Under the pieces are notes generated by a model. It was given only the letters and a program-made list of their open reading frames with translations, was not told the origin of the DNA and did not search any database. Source: Seohaeicola_A nanhaiensis (lineage in GTDB: Bacteria; Pseudomonadota; Alphaproteobacteria; Rhodobacterales; Rhodobacteraceae). From it: a stretch of 64,000 bases of DNA. The first letter of the stretch is position 1; each line of letters begins with the position of its first letter. A program made the position numbers and the translations under genes. The stretch is from NCBI RefSeq assembly GCF_042654245.1, contig NZ_JBHSGI010000002.1, forward strand, positions 1 through 64,000, read 5' to 3'. Below, in pieces: positions 53,331 through 62,144 of the stretch.

Positions 53331-54538
53331 ACTCGCTTTTTACCCGCCGCCGCGTTCGTGCGCCGCGCATCATGCTTTACAGCCATGATACCTTCGGGCT
53401 GGGCCACCTGCGCCGGTCGCGCGCCCTGGCACAGGCGATCACCAGCGCCAATCCGACCGCATCAGCACTGATCCTGACCGGATCGCCGGTGGCCGGGCGG
53501 TTCGACTTTCCGCGCCGGGTCGACCATGTGCGTTTGCCCGGCGTGACCAAGCTTCAGGACGGATCCTACGTCAGCCAGACCATGGGAATGGGGATCGAGG
53601 AGACGACCGAGCTGCGTTCGGGTCTGATCCGCTCGACTGCCGAGCAATACGAGCCGGATGTGGTGATCGTCGACAAGGAGCCGACCGGCTTTCGCGGCGA
53701 ACTGATGCCCACCCTGCGGATGCTGAAGGAAGAAGGCAGCACGCAGCTGGTGCTGGGCCTTCGCGACGTGCTGGACGAGCCGGAGGTTCTGGCCGCCGAA
53801 TGGGCGCGCAAGAACGCGCTGCCCGTGATGGAGACCTTTTACGACGAAATCTGGATTTACGGCCTGCGTTCGGTCTACGACCCGACCGCAGGGCTGGAGC
53901 TGAGCCCCGCAACACGGGCGCGGATGCACTGGACCGGTTATCTGCGCCGCTCGCGCAATTCCACCGCCGAGCCGCCGGAACAGCCCTATATCCTGGTCAC
54001 GCCGGGCGGCGGCGGTGACGGGGCGGTGATGGTCGACCTGGTGCTGGCGGCCTATGAACAGGATCCGGGATTGAGTCCGCGTGCCGTGCTGGTCTATGGC
54101 CCCTTCCTGTCGGGAGAGGTACGCGCGGAGTTCGAGGCGCGGGTCGATGCTCTGGGAGGCCGGGTTACGGCGGTAGGCTTCGACAGCCAGATCGAGACGC
54201 TTTACGCGGGAGCCGAGGGCGTGATCGGCATGGGCGGCTACAATACGTTCTGCGAGGTGCTGTCCTTCGACAAGCGCACGGTGATCGTGCCGCGCACGGT
54301 GCCGCGGCTGGAGCAATGGATTCGCGCCAGCCGTGCCGAGGAACTGGGGCTGGTGCGGATGCTGGACGAAACCCGCGACGGGTTGACGCCGCAATCGATG
54401 ATCCAGGCGATCCGCAATCTGCCAGGCCAGAACCTGCCCAGTCAGGCGATCACCGCCGGGCTGCTGGACGGGCTGGACTACGTGACCGACCGCATTTCGG
54501 CGCTGTTGGCGATACGGGCCGGCCAGGCCGCGGAATGA
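53327..54538 (+). CDS. GT-B glycosyltransferase, COG4671-like
   Basis: 403 residues from ATG 53327 (MNSLFTRRR). The N-terminal IMLYSHDTFGLGHLRRSRAL (about 14-33) is characteristic of predicted glycosyltransferases related to MurG. The C-terminal half has the nucleotide-sugar-binding block VIGMGGYNTFCEVLSF near 304-318 and a PRTVPRLEQWIRASR loop. No membrane segment is visible, so it is cytoplasmic or peripheral. It is the first of eight genes that all overlap by 4 nt. The donor and acceptor are unknown. Confidence 0.82.
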   Translation: MNSLFTRRRVRAPRIMLYSHDTFGLGHLRRSRALAQAITSANPTASALILTGSPVAGRFDFPRRVDHVRLPGVTKLQDGSYVSQTMGMGIEETTELRSGLIRSTAEQYEPDVVIVDKEPTGFRGELMPTLRMLKEEGSTQLVLGLRDVLDEPEVLAAEWARKNALPVMETFYDEIWIYGLRSVYDPTAGLELSPATRARMHWTGYLRRSRNSTAEPPEQPYILVTPGGGGDGAVMVDLVLAAYEQDPGLSPRAVLVYGPFLSGEVRAEFEARVDALGGRVTAVGFDSQIETLYAGAEGVIGMGGYNTFCEVLSFDKRTVIVPRTVPRLEQWIRASRAEELGLVRMLDETRDGLTPQSMIQAIRNLPGQNLPSQAITAGLLDGLDYVTDRISALLAIRAGQAAE

Positions 54539-55767
54539 GCACCGCGCCGCTCGCGGTGGTGGTCAAGGGCTGGCCGCGCCTGTCTGAAACCTTCATAGCC
54601 CAGGAACTGGTGGCGCTGGAGGCGGCGGGGCACGATCTGGCCCTGTGGTCGCTACGGCATCCGACCGACACAAAGACCCATCCGCTGCATGACAGGCTGG
54701 CGGCGCCGGTGACCTACCTGCCCGAATATCTGCATGATGACCGCGCCCGGGTCTGGCGCGGCTGGCGCGCGGCCTGCGCCCTGCCGGGCTACACCTTGGC
54801 GGCGCGTCTCTGGCGGAGCGATCTGCTGCGCGACCGCAGCCGCAACCGGGTGCGCCGGTTCGGGCAGGCCTGCGTTCTGGCCTCCGAGCTGCCGCCGGGC
54901 ACGCCGGCGATCTATGCGCATTTCCTGCACACGCCCGCCTCGGTCGCGCGCTATGCGGCGGTGATGCTGGGAATTCCTTGGGCATTTTCGGCGCATGCCA
55001 AGGACATCTGGACCTCGCCCGACTGGGAACTGCGCGAGAAGCTTGCGACCGGTCCGGGAGGCGCGCGGTTCGGGGCGACCTGCACGGGCTTCGGCGCGGC
55101 GCATCTGCGCGACCTGGCGGCCGATCCGGGGCGCATCGACCTCGTGTATCACGGACTGGATCTCACGCGCTTTCCCGATCCGCCCGACCGTGCGCCGCGC
55201 GCGCCCGGCAGCCCGCTGCGGCTGCTGTCTGTGGGGCGGCTGGTAGAGAAGAAGGGGTTTGACCGGCTGATCGCTGCGCTGGCCTTGCTGCCCGGGTGGC
55301 TGGACTGGCACTGGGTGCATATCGGCGGCGGCGCGTTGAAGGAGCAGATGCGCGCCCAGGCCGAGGCGGCGGGTGTGGCGGACCGGATCACCTGGAAGGG
55401 CGCCTGCGATCAGCCCGAGGTGATCGCGGCGATGCGGGCGGCGGATCTGTTCGTGCTGCCCAGCCGCATCGCCGCCGATGGCGACCGCGACGGATTGCCG
55501 AACGTGCTGATGGAGGCGGCGTCGCAGCTGTTGCCGATTGTCTCGACCGCCGTTTCCGCAATTCCGGAGTTCATCACCCACACCCGGCACGGACTCCTGG
55601 TGAAGGACCGCCCGGAGGACATCGCCGAGGCGATAGTCGATATCGCCTCGGCCCCGGATACGGCGGCAGCGATGGCGCAGGCGGCGTTCGATCGCTTGCG
55701 GAGCGACTTCGCCGTTGAGCCGGGGATCGCGCGGCTGTCGGCGCGGCTGCGGGAGATGGGCGCGTGA
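54535..55767 (+). CDS. GT4-type glycosyltransferase
   Basis: 410 residues. GT-B retaining transferase with the N-terminal segment LAVVVKGWPRLSETFIAQEL, typical of exopolysaccharide GT4 enzymes, the LSVGRLVEKKGFDRLI sugar-nucleotide block near 235-250, and the E-x7-E region in DGDRDGLPNVLMEAASQ. ATG overlaps the previous stop (ATGA). Confidence 0.9.
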   Translation: MSTAPLAVVVKGWPRLSETFIAQELVALEAAGHDLALWSLRHPTDTKTHPLHDRLAAPVTYLPEYLHDDRARVWRGWRAACALPGYTLAARLWRSDLLRDRSRNRVRRFGQACVLASELPPGTPAIYAHFLHTPASVARYAAVMLGIPWAFSAHAKDIWTSPDWELREKLATGPGGARFGATCTGFGAAHLRDLAADPGRIDLVYHGLDLTRFPDPPDRAPRAPGSPLRLLSVGRLVEKKGFDRLIAALALLPGWLDWHWVHIGGGALKEQMRAQAEAAGVADRITWKGACDQPEVIAAMRAADLFVLPSRIAADGDRDGLPNVLMEAASQLLPIVSTAVSAIPEFITHTRHGLLVKDRPEDIAEAIVDIASAPDTAAAMAQAAFDRLRSDFAVEPGIARLSARLREMGA

Positions 55768-56819
55768 TCGCCTTCTATGCACCGCTGAAGGCGCCGACGC
55801 ATGAGGTGCCCTCGGGCGACCGGGCGATGGCGCGGGGGCTGATGGCAGCGCTGACACCTTTTGGCCGGGTTGCCGTGGCGAGCGATCTGCGCAGTCTCGA
55901 CCTGGCCGGGGACGCGGCTGTACAGGCGAGGCTGAAGGGCGCCGCAGAGGCCGAGGTCGCGCGGCTGGTGCGCGAGTTGCCCGTCGAGACGCAACTATGG
56001 GTGACCTACCACAACTACTACAAGGCGCCCGACCTGATCGGCCCGGCCGTCAGCGCGGCGCGGGGAATTCCCTATGTCCAGGTCGAATCCACGCGGGCGA
56101 AAAAACGGCTGACCGGGGCCTGGGCGGGCTTTGCAGCGGCGGCGGAGGCGGCGAGCGATGCGGCGGCGGTGATCTTCTACCTGACCGAACGCGATGGCGA
56201 GACGCTGGCGCGTGACCGGGCGGCCGGGCAACGGCTGGTGCACCTGCGCCCCTTCCTGCCGCGCGCGGAGTTGCCGCCGGCCAGTACGCTCGCCGAGGGT
56301 GCCCCAATGCTGGCGGCGGGCATGATGCGCGCGGGGGACAAGATGGCGTCATACGCGCTGATTGCCGAACTGCTGGGCCTGCTCGATGGCGACTGGCGAT
56401 TGGAAATCGCGGGCGACGGGCCGGCGCGGGCCGAGGTGGAAGCGTTGATGGCGCCGTTTGGCGAGCGGGTGCGGATGCTGGGGCAACTGGGCGCGCCGGA
56501 GATGAGCGACGCCTATCGGCGCGCGGGGCTGTTCCTGTGGCCGGGTGTGAACGAGGCCTTCGGGATGGTCTATCTCGAAGCGCAGGCGGCGGGCCTGCCG
56601 GTCGTCGCTCAGGACCGGCCCGGCGTGCAGGAGGTGATGGCGGCCGTTCAGCCCGCTGTCGCCAGTGGGGCACAGGGGATGGCGGCAGCCATCGTCGCGC
56701 TGCGCGATGCGGGCCTGCGACGCGAACGAGGCATGGCAGCGCGCGCCTTCATTGCCGACCGGCATCTGCTGGGAGCCGCGACGGCGACTCTGGCCTCGGC
56801 TTTGGGGGTCGAGGCGTGA
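55764..56819 (+). CDS. GT4-type glycosyltransferase
   Basis: 351 residues with a GTG start inside the previous gene's stop region (GTGA). The N-terminus (MIAFYAPLKAPTHEVPSGDR) and C-terminus (WPGVNEAFGMVYLEAQAAGL, with the E-x7-E pair) are GT-B/GT4 features. Somewhat short for the family. Probably adds a sugar to the same acceptor as its neighbours. Confidence 0.87.
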   Translation: MIAFYAPLKAPTHEVPSGDRAMARGLMAALTPFGRVAVASDLRSLDLAGDAAVQARLKGAAEAEVARLVRELPVETQLWVTYHNYYKAPDLIGPAVSAARGIPYVQVESTRAKKRLTGAWAGFAAAAEAASDAAAVIFYLTERDGETLARDRAAGQRLVHLRPFLPRAELPPASTLAEGAPMLAAGMMRAGDKMASYALIAELLGLLDGDWRLEIAGDGPARAEVEALMAPFGERVRMLGQLGAPEMSDAYRRAGLFLWPGVNEAFGMVYLEAQAAGLPVVAQDRPGVQEVMAAVQPAVASGAQGMAAAIVALRDAGLRRERGMAARAFIADRHLLGAATATLASALGVEA

Positions 56820-57394
56820 TCAATCTTGCCTTGCTGCGCCATGGTCCGACGGCCTGGAACCGCGAGGGGCGGATTCAGGGATCGAGCGACATCCCGCTCG
56901 ACGCCGCCGCGCGGACGGATCTGGCTGCGCTGGCGCTGCCGGCCCCCTGGACCGCGGCCGAGCTGTGGTCGAGCCCGTTGAAGCGCGCGGCCGAGACGGC
57001 AGAGCTGGTGGCAGGGCGACCGCCACGCGTGAGCGGGGCGCTAACCGAGATGAACTGGGGAGACTGGGAGGGGCGGCACGGGGCCGACCTGCTGGCGGAA
57101 CGCGACAGCGGCTACCGTCATATCGAGGAGTGGGGCTGGGACTACCGCCCGCCCGGCGGGGAAAGCCCGCGCGAGCTGCGGGAGCGCTTGCAGCCCTGGC
57201 TGGACAGTGTCGAGCGGGACGCGGTGGCGGTCTGCCACATCGGCGTCATGCGGGTGCTGTTGGCGCTGGCGCATGGCTGGGATTTCCTGGGCCCGGCTCC
57301 GTTCAAGGTGAAGCGGAACCGCCTGTTCGTTCTGGCGCTGTCGGAGGGGCGGCTGACACCGATCGGCGAACCGGTTCGGCTGGTGGCGCGATGA
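56816..57394 (+). CDS. Histidine phosphatase (phosphoglycerate-mutase-like)
   Basis: 192 residues, GTG start overlapping the preceding stop by 4 nt. The catalytic motif LLRHGPTAWNREGRIQG is at 6-22 (His9), the acid residue lies in TEMNWGDWEG, and the second His in VCHIGVMRVLLALA. Members dephosphorylate sugars, nucleotides or small molecules; here a sugar phosphate or a phosphorylated glycoside is suggested by context. Confidence 0.9.
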   Translation: MINLALLRHGPTAWNREGRIQGSSDIPLDAAARTDLAALALPAPWTAAELWSSPLKRAAETAELVAGRPPRVSGALTEMNWGDWEGRHGADLLAERDSGYRHIEEWGWDYRPPGGESPRELRERLQPWLDSVERDAVAVCHIGVMRVLLALAHGWDFLGPAPFKVKRNRLFVLALSEGRLTPIGEPVRLVAR

Positions 57395-58497
57395 AGGTGC
57401 TGATCGCTGTCACCCATCTGCTGGGTACCGGTCATCTGGCGCGGGCGCTGACGCTGGGCCGGGCGTTTGCAGCGGCCGGGCACAGCGTGCGGCTGGCATC
57501 GGGCGGCATGGCAGTGGCGCATCTCGACACGACCGGCGTTGAGATGGTGCAACTGCCGCCGCTGCGTTCGGACGGAACCGATTTCACCCGTCTGCTGACG
57601 GCGGCGGGAACTGTGGCGGACACAGTGTATCACTCGGAACGGCGTGCGACGCTGACCGGGCTGGTTGCGGCTTTCGCCCCGGACATCCTGATCACCGAGC
57701 TATTTCCCTTTGGCCGGCGGGCTCTGCGGGCGGAGTTTCTTGCGCTGCTTGAGAGCCTGCGCGCACTGCCGGTTCGGCCCGCCGTGCTCGCGTCGATCCG
57801 TGACATTCTGGCGCCGCCAAGCAAGCCGGAGCGGGCGGCGCAGGCCGAGGCGATGGTGCGGGAGCATTACGATGCCGTTCTGGTGCATTCCGACCCGAGC
57901 GTTGTGCCGCTCGACCTGAGCTGGCCAGTGTCCGATGGCCTGCGGTCCAAGTTGCGCTATACCGGCTTTGTCGCGCCTCCCGCCCCTTCCCCGCACCCGG
58001 AAGGCCTTGGTGCGGGGGAAGTGCTGGTCAGTGCAGGCGGCGGACCGGTCGGGCGACGGCTGTTCGAGATGGCCCTGGCGGCGGCGGCGATGGACAACAG
58101 GCGCTGGCGGCTGCTGACCCGCGACGTGGCGGGCCAAGTGCCGGCACATGTTAGGGTCGAGCCACCGCGGCCGGACTTCCGCGCCATGCTGGCCGGGGCG
58201 GCCGGGTCGGTCAGCCTGTGCGGCTACAACACGGCGATGGACCTGCTGCAAACGGGAGTGCCGGCGGTGCTGGTGCCCTTCGATGCAGGCGGCGAGGTGG
58301 AACAGGGGCTGCGCGCGCAGGCGCTGGCGGGGATGCCGGGGTTTCGGATCATCCGCGATGCCGCGTTGTCACCCGAGGCCATTGGCGAGGCGCTGGCGGC
58401 GGCGATCAGCGATCCGCCACGCGCGCTATCGGTCGACTTTGATGGTGCGCGGCATTCGGTGGAGATTGCGGTGGCGCTGGCGGAGGGCCGGACATGA
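57391..58497 (+). CDS. GT-B glycosyltransferase, MurG/GT28-like
   Basis: 368 residues. MKVLIAVTHLLGTGHLARAL at the N-terminus parallels the LGHL pattern of the first gene in this cluster, and the C-terminal SLCGYNTAMDLLQTGVPAVLVPF block (about 273-295) parallels its GMGGYNTF block. So the two are likely distant paralogues. No membrane segment. Overlaps both neighbours by 4 nt. Confidence 0.85.
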   Translation: MKVLIAVTHLLGTGHLARALTLGRAFAAAGHSVRLASGGMAVAHLDTTGVEMVQLPPLRSDGTDFTRLLTAAGTVADTVYHSERRATLTGLVAAFAPDILITELFPFGRRALRAEFLALLESLRALPVRPAVLASIRDILAPPSKPERAAQAEAMVREHYDAVLVHSDPSVVPLDLSWPVSDGLRSKLRYTGFVAPPAPSPHPEGLGAGEVLVSAGGGPVGRRLFEMALAAAAMDNRRWRLLTRDVAGQVPAHVRVEPPRPDFRAMLAGAAGSVSLCGYNTAMDLLQTGVPAVLVPFDAGGEVEQGLRAQALAGMPGFRIIRDAALSPEAIGEALAAAISDPPRALSVDFDGARHSVEIAVALAEGRT

Positions 58498-59228
58498 ATT
58501 GGGACGCGCTGCGGGACGAACTGGCGCTGTGGCGGCGCGACGGGATGGTCCTGCCGATCTGGTGGCGCGATGACGACGCGGTGGCGGACACGGCGGCACT
58601 CGCCCGGCTGGGTCGCTTGGCCGAAAGGCTCGATCTGGCCATACATCTGGCGGTCATTCCTGCGGAGGCGACCGCCTTCGGCGGTGCACCCTTCCGGATG
58701 ATGGTGCACGGCTGGAGCCACACGAACCATGCGCCGCCAGGCGAAAAGAAGGCCGAGTTCCGTGCCCATCGGCCGCTGGAGGCGCGCCTGACCGAGGCGC
58801 GCACGGGGCTGGCGCGCATCGAGGCTCTGTTCCGGTCCGACGCCTGTGCGGTGTTCGTGCCGCCCTGGAACCGGGTGGACGAAGACATGGCGCCGGGGCT
58901 GGCGGCGATGGGGTATCGCGGGCTGTCGGCGTTTGGAGCGCGCGGTGGGCGCGAGGTGGGCAGTCTGGTGCGGGTCAACACCCATCTCGATCCGATCGAC
59001 TGGCGCGGGACCCGATCGCTGGTCGACCCCGATCGTTTGCTTGCGCAGGTCGTGCACGATCTGGGCGAGCGGCGCGCAGGCCGGGCGGACGCGGCGGAAC
59101 CCTATGGCGTGCTGACGCACCACCTTGTGCATGACGGGGCGATCTGGGACTTTTCGGCGCGGCTGCTGGCCACCCTGCTCGAGGGCGGTGCGCGGCCGAT
59201 GGATTTCACACGCGAGGATTTGCCATGA
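58494..59228 (+). CDS. Polysaccharide deacetylase-like (CE4/NodB-fold) protein
   Basis: 244 residues. Deacetylase-type metal site: the Asp cluster in WWRDDDAV (26-28), His72 and His76 in MVHGWSHTNH, and FVPPWNRVD. No signal peptide is present, whereas many CE4 enzymes are exported, so a cytoplasmic substrate such as an N-acetyl sugar on a lipid or nucleotide carrier is likely. Overlaps both neighbours by 4 nt. Confidence 0.85.
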   Translation: MNWDALRDELALWRRDGMVLPIWWRDDDAVADTAALARLGRLAERLDLAIHLAVIPAEATAFGGAPFRMMVHGWSHTNHAPPGEKKAEFRAHRPLEARLTEARTGLARIEALFRSDACAVFVPPWNRVDEDMAPGLAAMGYRGLSAFGARGGREVGSLVRVNTHLDPIDWRGTRSLVDPDRLLAQVVHDLGERRAGRADAAEPYGVLTHHLVHDGAIWDFSARLLATLLEGGARPMDFTREDLP

Positions 59229-59701
59229 GCCGACTGGATTCGATGCTGCGCCGGCTTGGCGCGCAGCGGGACGGGCTGAACTGGGCCGCCGCGCAGGTGG
59301 AAGGACAGCCGGGCGACGCGCTGGACATCGGGCTGGGGAACGGGCGCACCTATGACCACTTGCGCGAGGTGATGGCCGGGCGGCGCGTGCTGGTGATCGA
59401 CCGGGTTCTGCAGTGCCATCCTTCCTGTGTGCCGCCGGAGGGCGATTTTCTGCAGGGTGAGGCCGACGCCGTGCTGGCGGGGCTCGCCGGTGCCGGTATC
59501 CGCCTTGCGCATTACGATCTGGGGTTTGGCGTGGAGGAGCAGGACATCGCCGAAGCGGCGCGGATGAGCCCTCTGATCGCGGCGGTGATGGCGCCCGGCG
59601 GAATCGTCGTTTCGGGGCAGCCGCTGGTTGGCTTTACCCGGCTGGCCGGGCCGGAAGGTATCCCCGAGGGCCGCTATCTGTTCTACCTGGTCGAGGCATG
59701 A
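59225..59701 (+). CDS. Small class I SAM-dependent methyltransferase family protein
   Basis: 158 residues. LDIGLGNGRTYDHLRE matches the SAM motif of the paralogue at 43579-44064; HYDLGFGVEEQD replaces its HADLGGHNRAKND. Same short Methyltransf_17-like family. Position in the glycosyltransferase run suggests it methylates the product of the pathway. Confidence 0.78.
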   Translation: MSRLDSMLRRLGAQRDGLNWAAAQVEGQPGDALDIGLGNGRTYDHLREVMAGRRVLVIDRVLQCHPSCVPPEGDFLQGEADAVLAGLAGAGIRLAHYDLGFGVEEQDIAEAARMSPLIAAVMAPGGIVVSGQPLVGFTRLAGPEGIPEGRYLFYLVEA

Positions 59702-60378
59702 TGTTCCGCCGCTACGGGGTATATCACCTGCCACCGGAAGGGGCGGCTTGGGCACGCTTCGCGACGCGCTGGCTGGGATGGGACATCGACGCGGGGGCGC
59801 CAGCGGACCCTTTGCCGCGGCCTCCGGCCGAAGACATCGTCGAGACGCCGCGCCGCTACGGGCTGCACGCGACGCTGAAGCCGCCGTTTCATCTGGCCGA
59901 GGGTCAGACGCCCGAGGCGCTGGCCGCGGCGACCGCGGCTCTGGCCGGCCGGCTGGCTCCGGTGCAGCTTGAGGGGCTGGGCCTGGCGCGGATCGGGCGG
60001 TTTCTGGCTTTGCGGCCGCTGGGTGACGAGAGCGAACTGAACGCGCTGGCGGCCTCCTGCGTGCGCGACCTCGACGCTTTCCGCGCGCCGCCATCGGAGG
60101 CGGAACTGGCCCGGCGGCGGGCAAGACGGCTTTCAGAGGCGCAGGAGGCGCATCTGGCGCGCTGGGGCTATCCGCACGTGATGGAACTGTTCCGGTTTCA
60201 CATCACGCTGAGCGGCGCGCTTGAGCCGGACACTCTGGCCGAGACCGAGGACCGCTTGTCGCAGGACCTGACGCCGCTCCTGCCGAAGCCTTATATGCTG
60301 GACGAGATCGCGCTGGTGGGCGAGATGGACGACGGCCGGTTCCGGATGATCGCCCGGTATCCGCTGACCGGTGCATAG
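59698..60378 (+). CDS. DUF1045 protein, 2H-phosphoesterase superfamily
   Basis: 226 residues (MMFRRYGVYHL; a second ATG at 59701 is possible). Two HxT motifs, His57-x-Thr59 in GLHATLKPP and His168-x-Thr170 in FHITLSG, mark the 2H-phosphoesterase fold. DUF1045 proteins (TIGR03223) often occur in phosphonate operons, yet no other phosphonate gene is here. It may cleave or form a cyclic phosphate or similar ester in the cluster's product. Overlaps the previous gene by 4 nt. Confidence 0.85.
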   Translation: MMFRRYGVYHLPPEGAAWARFATRWLGWDIDAGAPADPLPRPPAEDIVETPRRYGLHATLKPPFHLAEGQTPEALAAATAALAGRLAPVQLEGLGLARIGRFLALRPLGDESELNALAASCVRDLDAFRAPPSEAELARRRARRLSEAQEAHLARWGYPHVMELFRFHITLSGALEPDTLAETEDRLSQDLTPLLPKPYMLDEIALVGEMDDGRFRMIARYPLTGA

Positions 60379-60439
60379 CCCCTCCCCTTCCGGCCGCGCC
60401 CGGACTATGACGACCAAAACCTGACCGGAGACCACGCCG

Positions 60440-61129
60440 ATGACCCTTGACCGCACCCTCAAGATCGCTCCCTCGATCCTCGCCTCGGATTTCGCCAACT
60501 TCGGCGCGGAATGTGCGGCGGTCGAGGCGCAGGGCGCGGACTGGATTCATGTCGATGTAATGGACGGGCATTTCGTTCCCAACATCACCTTTGGTCCGGC
60601 GACCTGCGCGGCGATCCGGCCGCATATCAAGACGGTCATGGACGTGCACCTGATGATCGCACCGGTCGATCCCTACATCGACGCCTTCGCCAAGGCGGGG
60701 GCCGATATCCTGACCGCGCATGTCGAAGCCGGCCCGCATATCCATCGCACCTTGCAGGCGATCCGGGGCGCGGGCTGCAAGGCCGGGGTGGCGCTGAACC
60801 CGGGCACGCCGGCCGAGGCAGTTGCGCATCTGCTGGACCTGACGGATCTGATCTGCGTGATGACCGTCAACCCCGGTTTCGGGGGGCAGAAGTTCATCGA
60901 CATGACGGACAAGGTGCAGACCCTGCGCCAGATGATCGGCGACCGCCCGATCCATATCGAGATCGACGGCGGCATGGACCCCGTGACCGCGCCGTTGATG
61001 GTGCGGGCCGGGGCCGATGTGCTGGTCGCCGGCTCGGCGGTGTTCAAGGGCGGGTCGGTCAGCGATCCCGCCCCCTATGGGGCCAACATCCGCGCCATCC
61101 GCGAGGCCGCACAGGGCGTCTGGGTCTAG
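60440..61129 (+). CDS. rpe: Ribulose-phosphate 3-epimerase
   Basis: 229-residue TIM-barrel enzyme interconverting ribulose 5-phosphate and xylulose 5-phosphate. The metal ligands appear in SILASDFANF, WIHVDVMDGHFVPN, MDVHLMI and IEIDGGM. It lies 61 nt after the DUF1045 gene, without overlap, with GGAG upstream of the ATG. It may be a housekeeping gene read through from the cluster. Confidence 0.96.
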   Translation: MTLDRTLKIAPSILASDFANFGAECAAVEAQGADWIHVDVMDGHFVPNITFGPATCAAIRPHIKTVMDVHLMIAPVDPYIDAFAKAGADILTAHVEAGPHIHRTLQAIRGAGCKAGVALNPGTPAEAVAHLLDLTDLICVMTVNPGFGGQKFIDMTDKVQTLRQMIGDRPIHIEIDGGMDPVTAPLMVRAGADVLVAGSAVFKGGSVSDPAPYGANIRAIREAAQGVWV

Positions 61130-61132
61130 GGG

Positions 61133-62116
61133 TCACTTGCCCTCGAACTGATCCGCCTCGTAGTTGTGCAGGAAGTCTTCGGGCATGTCGGGCCCCCAGA
61201 TATAGACGCCGTCCTCGGGCGGATGGTCTTCCGCCGGCCAGTCGTGGTTCAGACTGATGTAATCGATATCGGCCGAATACTCGCACCAACTGCCCCAGGG
61301 GTCCTGCATGTAGTGGAAGTAGTTCGAGCCGAGCACGTGGCGGCCCAGGCCGAAGCCCTTCTTGAAGCCCCGATCAAACATCTGCATCGCGCCGAGGCCG
61401 ATCCCGTTGATCGAGCCGATGTCCCAGCTGAGGTGATGAAGGCCGGGCGCGCGGCCGGCGGAATTGGCGAAAGCGAACATGTGGTGATCCGAGCCGTGGA
61501 TGCCATGCATGAAGGCGATGATGTCGCCGGTGCGGTCGGACAGGCGCATCCCCAGAACACGGGTATAGAATTCGATGGTGGCCGGAACGTCGGGCACGAA
61601 GGCCAGCATATGGGCAAAGCGGTGCGGGCGCGCTTCGGGCTTGGCGGTGCGGCTCCAGGACCCGGAAGTGTCCTTGGCGCAGGAGGCGTCAAGCCCGTTC
61701 AGGCCAACCTTGTCGTCGGGCGAGGTCTTTTCGGCCACCTTCATCTCGATTGCAAAGCCGTTGGGATCGTGGAACCAGATGCCGTTGCTTTCAAAGCCGG
61801 CCGGCGCATCGAGCAGACGGATGCCCATTGCCTCGATCCGCTTCTTCATCGGCTCGAAGTCTTCCTCGAAGACGCCATAGGAGATCGCGTTCAGCTTCTT
61901 GATCTTGCCTTCGGTCATGCGGCCCCAGCGATGGGCGCTGCCGAAGGTATACAACCCCAGGCCCTCGCCCTCTTCCCGCACATCGAGACCGAAGGCCCTG
62001 TAAAAGGTATCGGCCTTGGCGAGGTCGGGCACCTGGATGTTGAACTCGCTGAGCGAATGCACCCCCAGTTCGCCAGGGCGCTTGTTCACGCCGATCCTGC
62101 CGGTAATCGCTGTCAT
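61133..62116 (-). CDS. Type I extradiol ring-cleavage dioxygenase (VOC superfamily)
   Basis: 327 residues in two VOC domains. The C-terminal domain carries the Fe(II) ligands His169 (RFAHMLAFVPD), His227 or His228 (GLHHLSWDI) and Glu279 (WCEYSADID). The family cleaves catechols and homoprotocatechuate next to a hydroxyl group. GGAGGAGGAG precedes the ATG. Convergent with rpe, three bases between stops. The following genes in the same direction are hydrolases and a GST, as in meta-cleavage operons. Confidence 0.9.
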   Translation of the reverse strand: MTAITGRIGVNKRPGELGVHSLSEFNIQVPDLAKADTFYRAFGLDVREEGEGLGLYTFGSAHRWGRMTEGKIKKLNAISYGVFEEDFEPMKKRIEAMGIRLLDAPAGFESNGIWFHDPNGFAIEMKVAEKTSPDDKVGLNGLDASCAKDTSGSWSRTAKPEARPHRFAHMLAFVPDVPATIEFYTRVLGMRLSDRTGDIIAFMHGIHGSDHHMFAFANSAGRAPGLHHLSWDIGSINGIGLGAMQMFDRGFKKGFGLGRHVLGSNYFHYMQDPWGSWCEYSADIDYISLNHDWPAEDHPPEDGVYIWGPDMPEDFLHNYEADQFEGK

Positions 62117-62144
62117 CTTCTCCTCCTCCGGGGCAAAGCCCCCC

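Noticed and set aside
53069..53407. Minus-strand 112-codon frame in the region upstream of the glycosyltransferase cluster
   Set aside because: Overlaps the start of a supported gene and its translation is low-complexity Arg/Pro-rich.
56665..58497. 610-codon extension upstream of the MurG-like glycosyltransferase
   Set aside because: The extension covers the histidine phosphatase in another frame; the ATG at 57391 gives the family-typical N-terminus and the 4-nt overlap seen in the whole cluster.
59698..60378. Phosphonate degradation locus, suggested by the DUF1045 gene
   Set aside because: No other phosphonate gene (C-P lyase, phosphonatase or transporter) is nearby; the gene is coupled to glycosyltransferases instead.
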